From contig NZ_JANFDG010000038.1 of the NCBI RefSeq assembly GCF_024609765.1, positions 1 to 42,312 of the forward strand: DNA of 42,312 bases, given 5' to 3'. Below the pieces are notes generated by a model. That model saw only the letters and a list, made by a program, of their open reading frames with translations, searched no databases and was not told the origin of the DNA. This document shows positions 15,532 through 24,035 of the stretch, in pieces (positions within the stretch are counted from its first letter, which is position 1; each line of letters opens with the position of its first letter). The position numbers and the translations under genes were made by a program. This stretch comes from Shinella pollutisoli. GTDB lineage: Bacteria > Pseudomonadota > Alphaproteobacteria > Rhizobiales > Rhizobiaceae.

Positions 15532-16417
15532 GGCTTTCGTTGCCACGCTTGTCGCCAATCCGTCAAATCCCGTCCTCACGCCGAAGCTCGCCGAGACGGC
15601 CGCGGACAAGGTGAAGGCGTCCGGCCTCTACTGGCTCGCCGACGGGATCGCCTGCGACATCGCGCTTCGCGACGGTGACGACGTTCAGGCCGCCCGCGAC
15701 ACGATCCTCGCCGTCATCGGCGGCGAACCCGTCGATCTCGCCGTGCAGGAGGCGGAGAGCCGGCGCAAGAAGCTGCTCATCGCCGACATGGATTCGACGA
15801 TGATCGGCCAGGAATGCATCGACGAACTGGCGGCCGAGGTCGGCCTCAAGGAGAAGGTGGCGGCGATCACCGCGCGCGCCATGAACGGCGAGATCGCCTT
15901 CGAGCCTGCGCTGCGCGAACGCGTCGCGCTGCTCAAGGGCCTGCCGATCTCGGTGGTGGACGAGGTGATCGACAAGCGCATCACGCTGACGCCGGGCGGC
16001 CGCGAACTGATCGCCACGATGAAGGCGAAGGGCTATTACACCGCCCTCGTCTCCGGCGGCTTCACCGTCTTCACGAACCGCATCGCCGCCGTGCTCGGCT
16101 TCGACGAGAACCGCGCCAACGTGCTCCTCGAATCGAATGGCCTGCTCACCGGCGAGGTCGCGGAACCCATCCTCGGCAAGCAGGCGAAGGTCGACGCGCT
16201 CGCCGGGATCGCCGCCCGCCTCGGCATCTCGACCGATGAGGCGATGGCCGTCGGCGACGGCGCCAACGACCTCGGCATGCTGCACCTCTCCGGCGCCGGC
16301 GTGGCGCTGCACGCCAAGCCCGCCGTCGCGGCGGAGGCGAAGATCCGCATCGACCACGGCGACCTGACGGCGCTCCTCTACCTCCAGGGCTACCGCAAGT
16401 CGGACTTCGTCTCGTGA
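15530..16417 (+). CDS. serB: phosphoserine phosphatase
   Basis: A 295-residue HAD-superfamily enzyme that hydrolyses O-phosphoserine to serine, the last step of serine synthesis. The nucleophile motif DMDST is at 86-90, and SGGFTVF (motif II) follows about residue 180. Motif III is the conserved Lys region around LGKQAKVDAL, and motif IV is VGDGANDLGML. The N-terminal 80 residues are the short regulatory ACT-like part usual in proteobacterial SerB. The ATG at 15530 has AAGG 9 bases upstream. The frame stays open further up, inside miaA, but that is a shadow. The stop overlaps the GTG start of the acetyltransferase by 4 bases, so the two are translationally coupled. Confidence 0.97.
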   Translation: MAFVATLVANPSNPVLTPKLAETAADKVKASGLYWLADGIACDIALRDGDDVQAARDTILAVIGGEPVDLAVQEAESRRKKLLIADMDSTMIGQECIDELAAEVGLKEKVAAITARAMNGEIAFEPALRERVALLKGLPISVVDEVIDKRITLTPGGRELIATMKAKGYYTALVSGGFTVFTNRIAAVLGFDENRANVLLESNGLLTGEVAEPILGKQAKVDALAGIAARLGISTDEAMAVGDGANDLGMLHLSGAGVALHAKPAVAAEAKIRIDHGDLTALLYLQGYRKSDFVS

Positions 16418-16977
16418 GGGTCGCCGAGACGCAGCGCCTCGTCTTGCGCAACTGGGAGGACCGGGACCGCGACCTCTTCCACGAGATCAACTCCGATCCC
16501 GAGGTCATGGAATTCTTCCCCTTCCGCCGCACGCGCGAACAGTCGGACGCGCTCCTCGGCCGGCTTTCCGCCGTCATCGCCGGGACCGGCCTCGGCTTCT
16601 TCGCGCTCGCCGACCGGGCGACCGACGAGGTCTTCGGCTTCTGCGGCCTCTCGCGCACCGACCTCGAACCGCACCTGCCGAAGGGCACCGTCGAGATCGG
16701 CTGGCGGCTCGCCCGGCGCCACTGGGGCCGCGGCTACGTGACGGAGGCCGCGCGCGAGCTCCTCCGCCTCGGCTTCGAGGACAATGGCCTCGACGAGATC
16801 GTCTCCTTCGCGGTCGCCTCGAACGCGCGCTCGATCGCCGTCATGCAGCGGATCGGCATGCGCGCCGACCCTTCCCGCGATTTTCCGATGCCGGACATCG
16901 ACGAGGCGCACGCGCACCTGCGCCCGCACGTCTTTTATGCCATCAGCAAGGCGGACTGGCAGCGGAAAGGCCGCTGA
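16414..16977 (+). CDS. GNAT-family acetyltransferase (RimJ/RimL type)
   Basis: A 187-residue acetyl-CoA-dependent N-acetyltransferase. It begins ETQRLVLRNWEDRDRD, the usual first strand of RimJ/RimL-like proteins. VEIGWRLARRHWGRGYVTEAAREL (in two parts VEIGWRLARRHW and GRGYVTEAAREL) is the acetyl-CoA-binding motif A, and SFAVASNARSIAVMQRIGM is motif B. The start is a GTG in a GTGA overlap with the serB stop, so it is cotranscribed with serB. The substrate is unknown; RimJ/RimL relatives acetylate ribosomal-protein N-termini, while many others act on small amines or antibiotics. The gene is convergent with the Do protease gene, 72 bases apart. Confidence 0.9.
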   Translation: MRVAETQRLVLRNWEDRDRDLFHEINSDPEVMEFFPFRRTREQSDALLGRLSAVIAGTGLGFFALADRATDEVFGFCGLSRTDLEPHLPKGTVEIGWRLARRHWGRGYVTEAARELLRLGFEDNGLDEIVSFAVASNARSIAVMQRIGMRADPSRDFPMPDIDEAHAHLRPHVFYAISKADWQRKGR

Positions 16978-17049
16978 AGCGACGCTTCAACGGCCTGAAT
17001 CGATCCCTGCATTTCGCCGTGCAAGCCCTTGGCGGGACTCGCCTTTCCG

Positions 17050-18579
17050 TCAGTCGATGCGGACGGTGACGAAGCGCAGCGCACCGGTCTTGTCGGCGAT
17101 CATCAGGAGGGCGTTGCGCCGGTCCTCGGACTTGAGCCTGGCGATGCGCTTCGTCACGTCCTCGGCCGTCGACACGGCCTCCTGGCCGATCTCGACGATG
17201 ACGTCGCCGGCGACGATGCCGCGCTCGGCCGCGGCCGAATCCGGCGCGACCTCGGTGATCACCACGCCCTGCACGCTCTCGGCGATGCCGAAGCGCTGGC
17301 GGGCGGCCTCGTCCAGCGCGCCGACCGACATGCCGAGCACCTTGCCGGCCGCCGCGACCGTGTCGGCCGGATCGCCGTCCTCGGGCGCGGTGTCGTCCTG
17401 CGTCACCTCGTCCTGCGTGTCCTCGGTCTCGTCGGCCGCGGCCTTCTCGCCGTCCTCGAGCCGGCCGAGCGTCACCTTGACGCTCGTCTCCTTGCCGTCG
17501 CGCAGCAGCACCACGTCGACCGCCTTGCCGACCGGGCTCTCGGCGACGACGCGCGGCAGGTCGCGCATCTCGTCGACGTCCTTGCCGTCGAAGCGGATGA
17601 TGACGTCGCCGGTCCGGATCGAGCCGTTGTCGACCGGCCCGCCCTTGATGACGCCGGCCACCAGCGCGCCCTTGGCCTCGCTCATGCCGAGGCTTTCGGC
17701 GATGTCGTCCGTCACCGGCTGGATGCGCACGCCGAGCCAGCCGCGCCGGGTCTCGCCGAATTCGCGAAGCTGGGCGAAGATGTTCTCCGCAAGCTCCGTC
17801 GGCACCGAGAAGCCGATGCCGATCGAGCCGCCGGAGGGCGAGATGATGGCGGTGTTGATGCCGATCACCTCGCCGTGCATGTTGAACAGCGGGCCGCCGG
17901 AATTGCCGCGGTTGATGGCGGCGTCCGTCTGGATGAAGTTGTCGTAGGGACCGGCGTTGATGTTGCGCCCGCGCGCGGAGATGATGCCGACCGTCACCGA
18001 GCCGCCAAGCCCGAACGGGTTGCCGATCGCCATCACCCAGTCGCCGATGCGCATCACCCGCGAATCGCCGAAAGGCACCGCCTTGAGCAGCGTCTTCGGT
18101 TCCACCTTCAGGAGCGCGAGGTCGGTCTTCGGGTCGGTGCCGACGAGCTTGGCCTTGAGCTTGGAGCCGTTGGCGAAGTTCACCTCGATGTCGTCCGCGC
18201 CCTCGATGACGTGGTTGTTGGTGGCGATGAAGCCGGACGGATCGATGACGAAGCCGGAGCCGAGCGAGTTCACGGTGCGCGGCTGGTTGTCGTTGCCGCC
18301 CTCGCCCTTGAAGAACTCGTCGAAGAAATCCTGGAAGGGCGAGCCCTCCGGCACCTGCGGCATCGGCGCGCGGTCCTCGTTCTTCACGTTCTGCGAGGTC
18401 GAGATGTTGACGACCGAATCGAGCAGGCTCTCGGCGAGGTCGGCGACCGATTCCGGTCCGGCCTGCCGGTTCTGTTGTGCCACCGCCGGCGCCGGAACCG
18501 TGCCGCCCGCCGCAAGCGAGATGCCGAGACCGAGGGCGAGTGCCGCACGGATTGCGCTGGACCTTTGCTTCGAAGCCAT
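17050..18579 (-). CDS. degP: Do/DegP-family periplasmic serine protease
   Basis: A 509-residue trypsin-like protease and chaperone of the periplasm that degrades misfolded envelope proteins. The signal peptide covers about residues 1-34 (RSSAIRAALALGLGISLAAGG ends before AVAQQ; hydrophobic core 10-25). The catalytic triad is His123 (NNHVIEG), Asp153 (KTDLALL) and Ser227 (GNSGGPL). Two PDZ domains follow (about 300-390 and 420-505), separated by a very acidic linker of about 40 residues (EDTQDEVTQDDTAPEDGDPA). The ATG at 18579 was chosen because AAAAAGGA lies 9 bases upstream; the ATG three codons earlier overlaps the ribosome-binding site. It is the last gene of the hflK-hflC-DUF2065 strand block, with a 130-base gap before it, so it may also have its own promoter. 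Confidence 0.96.
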   Translation of the reverse strand: MASKQRSSAIRAALALGLGISLAAGGTVPAPAVAQQNRQAGPESVADLAESLLDSVVNISTSQNVKNEDRAPMPQVPEGSPFQDFFDEFFKGEGGNDNQPRTVNSLGSGFVIDPSGFIATNNHVIEGADDIEVNFANGSKLKAKLVGTDPKTDLALLKVEPKTLLKAVPFGDSRVMRIGDWVMAIGNPFGLGGSVTVGIISARGRNINAGPYDNFIQTDAAINRGNSGGPLFNMHGEVIGINTAIISPSGGSIGIGFSVPTELAENIFAQLREFGETRRGWLGVRIQPVTDDIAESLGMSEAKGALVAGVIKGGPVDNGSIRTGDVIIRFDGKDVDEMRDLPRVVAESPVGKAVDVVLLRDGKETSVKVTLGRLEDGEKAAADETEDTQDEVTQDDTAPEDGDPADTVAAAGKVLGMSVGALDEAARQRFGIAESVQGVVITEVAPDSAAAERGIVAGDVIVEIGQEAVSTAEDVTKRIARLKSEDRRNALLMIADKTGALRFVTVRID

Positions 18580-18709
18580 GTTCGGCATTCCTTTTTCGTC
18601 TTTCGTGTGCGGCACAGTGTTCGCCGGGGATGCGGCAAAATTCCGTCCGCCGCGCCGGCCCGAAGGCGCACTCTTGCCTCTCTTCGCCGCCGGCCGCAAG
18701 CCCGCCGCG

Positions 18710-18895
18710 TCAGCCGCGGATGAGCCAGACCATGAGGACGCCGAGCGCCATCGCGGCAAGCCCGCCGAAACGCAACTGCGCCTCGGGCATGAGCGGCAGC
18801 ATTTGCGACAGCCGCTTCAAAAACGAAGGGGCCAGTGCGTACACCAGCCCCTCGATGATCAGGAAGAAGGCGATCCCCGTCAGGAAATCGGACAC
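18710..18895 (-). CDS. DUF2065 small membrane protein
   Basis: A 61-residue protein with two hydrophobic segments (about 4-24 and 41-59) joined by a short basic loop with APSFLKRLSQMLPLMPEAQLR, given here as APSFLKRLSQML and PLMPEAQLR. This is the DUF2065 family, typically encoded just after hflC in proteobacteria. It starts 11 bases downstream of the hflC stop, so it belongs to the hflK-hflC transcript. Its role is unknown; position suggests a partner of the HflKC membrane complex or of the Do protease. Confidence 0.93.
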   Translation of the reverse strand: MSDFLTGIAFFLIIEGLVYALAPSFLKRLSQMLPLMPEAQLRFGGLAAMALGVLMVWLIRG

Positions 18896-18906
18896 GGGAA
18901 AAGCCC

Positions 18907-19818
18907 TCAGTTCGCGCCCGCGGGCGGCGCGGCGACGGCCGCACCGGCGGCATCGCCGAAGTAGCGGAAGAATTCCGACTCCGGCGAGATGACGAGCGTC
19001 GTGTCCGGCGTCGTCAGCGAGGCGCGGTAGGCGCTCATCGACCGGTAGAAGTCGAAGAAGCCCGGATCGCGCGAGAAGGCCTCGGCGAAGACGCGGTTGC
19101 GCTCGCCCTCGCCCTCGCCGCGCAGGATCTCCGAATCGCGCTGGGCGGCGGCCACCAGCTCGACGACCTGGCGGTCGGCGATGGCGCGGCGGCGCTGGCC
19201 CTCCTCGTTGCCGCGGGCGCGGATCAGCTCGGCCTCGGCGAGACGCTCGGCCTTCATGCGGTCGTAGGTCTGCTGCGAGACCTCCTGCGTCAGGTCGGTC
19301 CGGCGGATGCGCACGTCGGAAATGGCAAGGCCGAGGTTCTCGGCGTCGCCGGTGAGCTCGCCGCGCACCTCGCGCATCATCGAGGCGCGCTCCTCCGAAA
19401 GGGCGGACTCGAAGCCGCGCAGACCGTAGACGCGGCGAAGGGCGGCGTCGAGACGGGTGCGCAGCCGCGCTTCCGCCGCCTCCCGGTCGCCCGAGACGGC
19501 CTCGCGGAAGCGGTGGGCGTTGGTGATCTTGTAGACCACGAAGGCGTCCACCTCGTAGAACTTGCCGCCGGAGACCTGGACGCGGATGTCGTCGAGGTCG
19601 AAGCGCAGCGCCTGGTCCTGGATGTACTGGACGCTGTCGGCGTCCATGAAGCCGAAGGGCAGCTTGAAATAGATGCCCGGCTCCGTCTTCACGTCCTGGA
19701 TCTGGCCGAAGCGGATGACGATCGCCTGCTGCCGCTCGTTGACGACGAAGACGGAGGAATAGGCGATGAAGAGCAGGACGCCGACGGCGATCAGTATGGC
19801 GGGTACGCGGTTGGCCAT
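18907..19818 (-). CDS. hflC: protease modulator HflC
   Basis: A 303-residue SPFH/band 7 protein anchored by one N-terminal transmembrane segment (about 5-25, AILIAVGVLLFIAYSSVFV) with the bulk in the periplasm. With HflK it forms the large ring complex that surrounds and modulates the FtsH protease. The SPFH domain covers about 25-190 (VVNERQQAIVIRFGQI is typical), followed by a long helical region (ERLAEAELIRARGNEEGQ...) and a C-terminal segment starting FFDFYRSMSAYRASL. The ATG at 19818 overlaps the hflK stop in TGATG, giving translational coupling; the GTG immediately before is an alternative. It is followed by the DUF2065 gene. Confidence 0.96.
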   Translation of the reverse strand: MANRVPAILIAVGVLLFIAYSSVFVVNERQQAIVIRFGQIQDVKTEPGIYFKLPFGFMDADSVQYIQDQALRFDLDDIRVQVSGGKFYEVDAFVVYKITNAHRFREAVSGDREAAEARLRTRLDAALRRVYGLRGFESALSEERASMMREVRGELTGDAENLGLAISDVRIRRTDLTQEVSQQTYDRMKAERLAEAELIRARGNEEGQRRRAIADRQVVELVAAAQRDSEILRGEGEGERNRVFAEAFSRDPGFFDFYRSMSAYRASLTTPDTTLVISPESEFFRYFGDAAGAAVAAPPAGAN

Positions 19819-20942
19819 CACTGGGTTCCTCCCGTCGCCTGCTGCTGCTGGGTGCTGCCGCGGCCGAGCTCGTTGAGCGGCAGGAAGGGAACGACGCCCT
19901 GTCCGCCCTGCTTCTCGTCGATGATGACCTTCTTGGAACTCTTCATCACGCCTTCCATGGTTTCGAGGAACAGGCGCTTGCGGGTGACGTCGGGCGCCAG
20001 CCTGTACTGTTCGTAGACGGAGACGAAGCGCGCGGCCTCGCCTTCCGCCTCCTTGACGACGCGGTCCTTGTAGGCGGCCGCCTCTTCGCGGATCTGCGCG
20101 GCCTCGCCTCGGGCCCGGCCGAGCCGCTGGTTGGCGTACTGATTGGCCTCCTCGACGAAGCGGTCCTCGTCCTGCTCGGCGCGCTGCACCTCGTCGAACG
20201 CGTCGGCCACCTCGCGCGGCGGCGCGGCGTCCTCGATCGCCACGGTGTTGACGGAGATGCCGGCGCCGTAGGCGTCCATCGTCGCCTGGATCGTCGCCTT
20301 GACGCTCTCGGCGATCGCCTGGCGGTTGTCGCGGAAGATGTCCTGCGCCGGACGACGGCCGACGACCTCGCGCATCGCGCTCTCGGCGACCTGCTGCAGC
20401 GTCTCGGCCGGATATTCGAGGTTGAAGAGGTAGGCCTTCGGGTCGGTGACGGAATAGAGCACCGAGAACTGGACGTTGACGATGTTCTGGTCGCCCGTCA
20501 GCATCAGGCCGGAATTGTCGGAGCTGGAGGGGGCCGCGCGGCGGCCGACGTTCTGCTGCTGCTCGGTGATCTTCACCAGTTCGACGGTCTCGACCGGCCA
20601 GAACAGGAAGTGCAGGCCCGGCATGGAGATCTCTTCCTTCGGCTTGCCGAAGCGCAGCTCGACGCCGCGCTCGTCCGGCTGGACCGTGTAGATCGAGTTC
20701 ATCAGCCAGAAGACGCCGATCAGCAGCGCGGCGATGACGAAGATGCCGCCGTTGAAGCCGCCGGGCATGACGTTCTTGAGCTGGTCCTGGCCGCGCCGGA
20801 TGATCTCGTCGAGATCCGGCGGCCCGCCGCTGCCGCTACCGCCCCCGCCGCGGGGACGCTGCGGCCCCTGCCCCCAGGGGCCCTGATTGTTGCCGCCGCC
20901 GCCCCAAGGGCCGCCGCCGCCGTTCTGATTGCTCCAGGGCAT
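19818..20942 (-). CDS. hflK: FtsH protease modulator HflK
   Basis: A 374-residue SPFH/band 7 membrane protein, partner of HflC in the FtsH-modulating complex. The first 45 residues are Gly-, Asn-, Pro- and Trp-rich and likely disordered, as in other HflK proteins. The transmembrane segment is about 66-85 (GIFVIAALLIGVFWLMNSIY). The SPFH domain has TVQPDERGVELRFGK, and the helical part contains QAIAESVKATIQATMDAYGAG and the charged EDRFVEEANQYANQRLGRARGEA region (in two parts, EDRFVEEANQYAN and QRLGRARGEA). It is first in the hflK-hflC-DUF2065 unit. A promoter is visible at 21018-21046, about 75 bases before the ATG. Confidence 0.97.
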   Translation of the reverse strand: MPWSNQNGGGGPWGGGGNNQGPWGQGPQRPRGGGGSGSGGPPDLDEIIRRGQDQLKNVMPGGFNGGIFVIAALLIGVFWLMNSIYTVQPDERGVELRFGKPKEEISMPGLHFLFWPVETVELVKITEQQQNVGRRAAPSSSDNSGLMLTGDQNIVNVQFSVLYSVTDPKAYLFNLEYPAETLQQVAESAMREVVGRRPAQDIFRDNRQAIAESVKATIQATMDAYGAGISVNTVAIEDAAPPREVADAFDEVQRAEQDEDRFVEEANQYANQRLGRARGEAAQIREEAAAYKDRVVKEAEGEAARFVSVYEQYRLAPDVTRKRLFLETMEGVMKSSKKVIIDEKQGGQGVVPFLPLNELGRGSTQQQQATGGTQ

Positions 20943-21017
20943 CCATACCTCTTTCTTGTCAAATCCCCTATGCGCCGGATTTCGCGGCTGTCACGCCGCG
21001 ACAGGCGAAGTGATCCC

Positions 21018-21046
21018 GTTATAGGTATCCCTCCGGCACCTTTCAA
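21018..21046 (-). promoter_or_regulatory. predicted promoter of hflK-hflC
   Basis: The minus strand has -35 TTGAAA (21041-21046), a 17-base spacer and -10 TATAAC (21018-21023), about 75 bases before the hflK start. The extended form GTTGAAAG...ACCTATAAC also resembles the RpoH (heat-shock) promoter layout of rhizobia, which would fit a protease modulator, but sigma-70 explains it equally well. Confidence 0.55.
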
Positions 21047-21099
21047 CAAATTGCCGCGGCCCTTCGCCGCCAATGCGGCAAAATAGTTCGTGATCGGCC

Positions 21100-21621
21100 T
21101 CAGCCGGCCGCTTTTCGGCGCCAGGTGACGAAATGCATGGCGTGGCTGTCCTTCTCCCCCTGCGGGATCGGCTCCTCGGCCACCTTCTCGAACACGGCCG
21201 GGTCGATCCGCGGAAAGCGCGTGTCGCCCTCCACCGCGGCCTCGACATGGGTGACGTGGAGGATGTCCGCCCGATCGAAGACCTGCCGGTAGATCTCGCC
21301 GCCGCCGATGACGCAGATCTCGTCGACGCCGAGCGCCTCCGCCTCGCGGCGCGCGGCCGCCAGCCCCGCCTCCAGCGACGAGACGACCTCCGCCCCGGGC
21401 GCGGAGAAGCCGGGATCGCGGGTGACGACGATGTTCGGCCGCCCCGGCAGCGGCCGGCCGATCGAGGCCCAGGTCCTGCGCCCCATCAGCACGGGCTTGC
21501 CGAGCGTCAGCGCCTTGAAGCGCCTGAGGTCGGACGGCAGCCGCCACGGCAGGTCGCCTTCGCGGCCGATGACGCCGTTCGCCGCCACCGCGACGACGAG
21601 GACGATCTTCGCCCCGCTCAT
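21100..21621 (-). CDS. folA: dihydrofolate reductase
   Basis: A 173-residue enzyme that reduces dihydrofolate to tetrahydrofolate with NADPH, regenerating the folate oxidised by ThyA. Signature stretches are VVAVAANGVIGREGDLPWRLPSD (VVAVAANGVIG and REGDLPWRLPSD), where the Asp of LPSDL is the active-site acid. The rest are GKPVLMGRRTWASIGRPLPG, NIVVTRDPGF and ICVIGGGEIYRQ. Length is normal. The ATG overlaps the stop of the upstream glutathione transferase in ATGA (21618-21621). The order on this strand is thyA - GST - folA - hflK, so thymidylate synthase and its cofactor-recycling enzyme are in one transcript. Confidence 0.97.
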   Translation of the reverse strand: MSGAKIVLVVAVAANGVIGREGDLPWRLPSDLRRFKALTLGKPVLMGRRTWASIGRPLPGRPNIVVTRDPGFSAPGAEVVSSLEAGLAAARREAEALGVDEICVIGGGEIYRQVFDRADILHVTHVEAAVEGDTRFPRIDPAVFEKVAEEPIPQGEKDSHAMHFVTWRRKAAG

Positions 21622-22223
21622 ACCGGCGCTCCCTGCGGGGCCGCGTCCTTCGCCTGCGCCCGCGTGAGCGCCGGGCGGGCCGCCATGCGTGCGATATGGC
21701 CGTCGACCGCCGCGCTCTCCGGCAGGAGGTGGCGCAGCCACATCAGCGAGCTCGCGACGATGATGTCGACCGCCGAGACTTTCTCGCCGAGCAGGTAGGG
21801 CTGCGCGGCGAGCGTGCCGGCGACGCGCTCGCACATCGCCGCATGCAGCCGCGCCGTCTCCGCATCCGTCCTGGTCGCGCCCGTCATGTGGGCGATCTGC
21901 AGCGGCTCGATCACGCCGGCATAGTAGGCGAGCCACGAGAGATAGGCGCCGCGCTCGGGGTCGCCCTGCGGCCGGCCCATCTCCGAGCCCGGATGGAGGT
22001 CGGTGACGTATTGCGCGATGGCGACCGTCTCCGTGACGAGCGCGCCGTCGTGCAGCAGCGCCGGCACCTGGCCGTGCGGATGCGGGTTGGCCGGATCGAC
22101 GCCCCCGGACCCGTCGCGCCGGCGGATCGTGACGTAGCGGATGTCGTAGTCCGCCCCCACCTCCTCCAGCAGCCACAGCATGCGGAAGGAGCGCGAGAGC
22201 GGTGCGTGGATCAGTGTCAGCAT
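21618..22223 (-). CDS. glutathione S-transferase family protein
   Basis: A 201-residue two-domain protein. The N-terminal thioredoxin-like domain (1-80) has SRSFRMLWLLEEVG with the Ser likely activating glutathione, the cis-Pro stretch GQVPALLHDG, and VTETVAIAQYV as the glutathione-binding ET/S motif. The helical C-terminal domain (about 90-200) includes YLLGEKVSAVDI, the N-capping box of the family. It probably conjugates or reduces an electrophile in the cytoplasm. It sits between thyA (20-base gap) and folA (4-base overlap), so it is cotranscribed with them. I know no functional link to thymidylate synthesis, and the placement looks incidental. Confidence 0.92.
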   Translation of the reverse strand: MLTLIHAPLSRSFRMLWLLEEVGADYDIRYVTIRRRDGSGGVDPANPHPHGQVPALLHDGALVTETVAIAQYVTDLHPGSEMGRPQGDPERGAYLSWLAYYAGVIEPLQIAHMTGATRTDAETARLHAAMCERVAGTLAAQPYLLGEKVSAVDIIVASSLMWLRHLLPESAAVDGHIARMAARPALTRAQAKDAAPQGAPV

Positions 22224-22242
22224 GGCTCCTCCCCGGACAGGC

Positions 22243-23037
22243 CTAGACGGCGATCGGCGCCTTGATGGTTGAATCGGCTTCGTAGCCGACCAGGGTGAAG
22301 TCCTCGAACCGGAAGGAGAAAAGGTCCTTCACATCCGGGTTGAGCTTCATGAAGGGCACGGGCTTCGGCCGCCGCCTGAGCTGCTCGCGCACCTGGTCGA
22401 AATGGTTGTGATAGATATGCGCGTCGCCGAACGTGTGGACGAAGTCGCCGGGCGCGAGCCCCGTCACCTGCGCGACCATCATCGTCAGCAGCGCATAGGA
22501 GGCGATGTTGAAGGGCACGCCGAGGAAGATGTCGGCCGAGCGCTGGTAGAGCTGGCAGGAGAGCCGGCCGTCGGCGACGTGGAACTGGAACAGGCAATGG
22601 CAGGGCGGCAGCGCCATCTCGTCGACCAGCGCCGGGTTCCAGGCCGAGACGATGTGGCGGCGCGAATGCGGATTCGTCCGGATCGCCTCGACCACCGCGG
22701 CGATCTGGTCGAGGTGGCGCCCGTCGTGGGTCGGCCAGGAGCGCCACTGGTAGCCGTAGACCGGGCCGAGCTCGCCGTTCTCGTCGGCCCACTCGTCCCA
22801 GATCGTCACGCCGTTCTCGCGCAGATAGGCGACGTTGGTGTCACCCCTCAGGAACCAAAGGAGCTCGTGGATGATGGAGCGCAGGTGCAGCCGCTTCGTC
22901 GTCAGCACCGGGAAGCCTTCGGAAAGGTCGAAGCGCATCTGGTGGCCAAAGACGCCGCGCGTGCCCGTGCCCGTACGGTCGGGCCGGTCGGTGCCGGTCT
23001 CCATCACATGGGCGAGAAGGTCGAGATATTGCTGCAT
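22243..23037 (-). CDS. thyA: thymidylate synthase
   Basis: A 264-residue enzyme that methylates dUMP to dTMP using methylene-tetrahydrofolate. The catalytic Cys is at residue 146 in [13 protein letters not shown], the Arg that binds phosphate is in [12 protein letters not shown] (about 19-30), [21 protein letters not shown] ([21 protein letters not shown]) is the dUMP-binding region, and [10 protein letters not shown] follows. The length equals that of the E. coli enzyme, and no insert is present. It is first in the thyA-GST-folA unit. Its start lies 88 bases downstream of the DUF2853 gene, enough for its own promoter. Confidence 0.98.
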   Translation of the reverse strand: MQQYLDLLAHVMETGTDRPDRTGTGTRGVFGHQMRFDLSEGFPVLTTKRLHLRSIIHELLWFLRGDTNVAYLRENGVTIWDEWADENGELGPVYGYQWRSWPTHDGRHLDQIAAVVEAIRTNPHSRRHIVSAWNPALVDEMALPPCHCLFQFHVADGRLSCQLYQRSADIFLGVPFNIASYALLTMMVAQVTGLAPGDFVHTFGDAHIYHNHFDQVREQLRRRPKPVPFMKLNPDVKDLFSFRFEDFTLVGYEADSTIKAPIAV

Positions 23038-23125
23038 GGTCGCCGCCGATTCGTTGTCCAGCGGACAATTCTAGACGGCAAGCGGCGGCGGCCATAGGGG
23101 GTATGGAAAGGTTTCCCGGCTTTCC

Positions 23126-23437
23126 TCAGGCGAGCGCGCCGAGCTTCCCGAGTTCCTTGGCGGTGAGATAGTAGAAGGTCACGCGCGACTTGGAGCGGTC
23201 GTCGGCCATCGCCTTGCAGACGGCCTCGACGGCGCTGTCGGCGGCGTCGCCCGTGACGCCGAGCTTCTTGGCGCACCACTTTTCCTTGACGCGGTTCAGT
23301 TCGTCCGGATCCGAGCAGGAGACCAGCGAGGAGTCGCGGTTGCGCAGCGCGATGCCGAGATGCGTCACGATCTTCTTGACGATGGCCTCGTCGGCGCCGC
23401 TGTCGTATTTGCGGACATCTGCCAGGTAGTCGGTCAT
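23126..23437 (-). CDS. DUF2853 family protein
   Basis: A 103-residue cytoplasmic protein of the DUF2853 family. It is helical and charged, beginning MTDYLADVRKYDSGADEAIV, with Cys at about 41 and 55 and another near 74, and ending with VTFYYLTAKELGKLGAL. The ATG at 23437 has an AGGGAG ribosome-binding site; longer frames upstream have no support. Members are widespread in alphaproteobacteria and some other bacteria, and I know of no assigned function. It is on the same strand as thyA and divergent from ssrA. Confidence 0.88.
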   Translation of the reverse strand: MTDYLADVRKYDSGADEAIVKKIVTHLGIALRNRDSSLVSCSDPDELNRVKEKWCAKKLGVTGDAADSAVEAVCKAMADDRSKSRVTFYYLTAKELGKLGALA

Positions 23438-23576
23438 GGGGTCTCCCTCTGCTGTTCCCGGGACGGCCGCCCTCATGGCGCCGCCGCGGCGTGCCCATGT
23501 TTTCACGCTCCGGTGGCAAGTCAAGCCCTAATGCGGCACGGAGCACAAAGCCCCTTTTCTTGCGGCGGGGAAGCTC

Positions 23577-23582
23577 CTATAT
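23577..23582 (+). promoter_or_regulatory. -10 box of ssrA
   Basis: CTATAT matches the -10 box usual in rhizobia and lies about 7 bases before the likely 5' end of the tmRNA precursor. No strong -35 hexamer is seen at the normal distance; the region is pyrimidine-rich. Confidence 0.5.
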
Positions 23583-23588
23583 AGGGGA

Positions 23589-23912
23589 TGCCGCCTCGGC
23601 GGCTATGGCAATAAACGGGCGATGAAATAAACCCATTGGACCCGGGGGCGGTACCCGGCGCCTCCACCAAAAACCGGTCTTTCCCTGACCGACCGGCTTT
23701 TGATGGGGGCGAAATAGGATCGACAAGGGCGTAAAGATCGACTTTTTGCTCGGCATTGTACCACCGTTATCGGGCTAAACTTATAGTTGCCAACGACAAC
23801 TATGCGGAAGCTCGTCTCGCTGCCTAATGGCGGTGTGACACTTCACTCAAAGTCCTGACGGGTCGCACCGGCAGGCGGGGTCCGAAGGCACCTGGCAACA
23901 GAAGCCTTCACC
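23589..23912 (+). ncRNA. ssrA: tmRNA, two-piece (circularly permuted) form
   Basis: The gene is permuted as in other alphaproteobacteria. The acceptor piece comes first and ends with CGCCTCCACCA (3' end at 23669), preceded by a T-arm-like hairpin ACCCGGGGGCGGTACCCGG region (23640-23659). A spacer of about 35 bases (23670-23704) with a hairpin, ACCGGTC...GACCGGC, follows and should be removed. The coding piece then begins at 23705 with GGGGGCG, which pairs with the acceptor strand CGCCTCC (one G-U). It carries the tag frame GCC...TAA at 23789-23827, read as ANDNYAEARLAA. The 5' end is placed from the -10 box and the 3' end after a GAAGGC/GCCTTC hairpin; both are approximate. With SmpB it rescues stalled ribosomes and tags the nascent chain for ClpXP. 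Confidence 0.95.
23789..23827 (+). other. tmRNA tag reading frame
   Basis: Twelve codons and a TAA encode ANDNYAEARLAA, ending in the Leu-Ala-Ala signal that ClpX recognises. The AND start and the internal N-Y segment fit the region bound by the alphaproteobacterial SspB, whose gene is 208 bases downstream. Confidence 0.95.
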
Positions 23913-24035
23913 TTCTCCATTTCCGTGAAATGCTCTATAGCTGAAAAAACGACTCGTGCCGGGCGCGTCCGGGCAACGCGGGCGAACCGGCGCAATGCCG
24001 GGGGACGAAGCCAGGAAGAAAAGACAGGAACGCTG

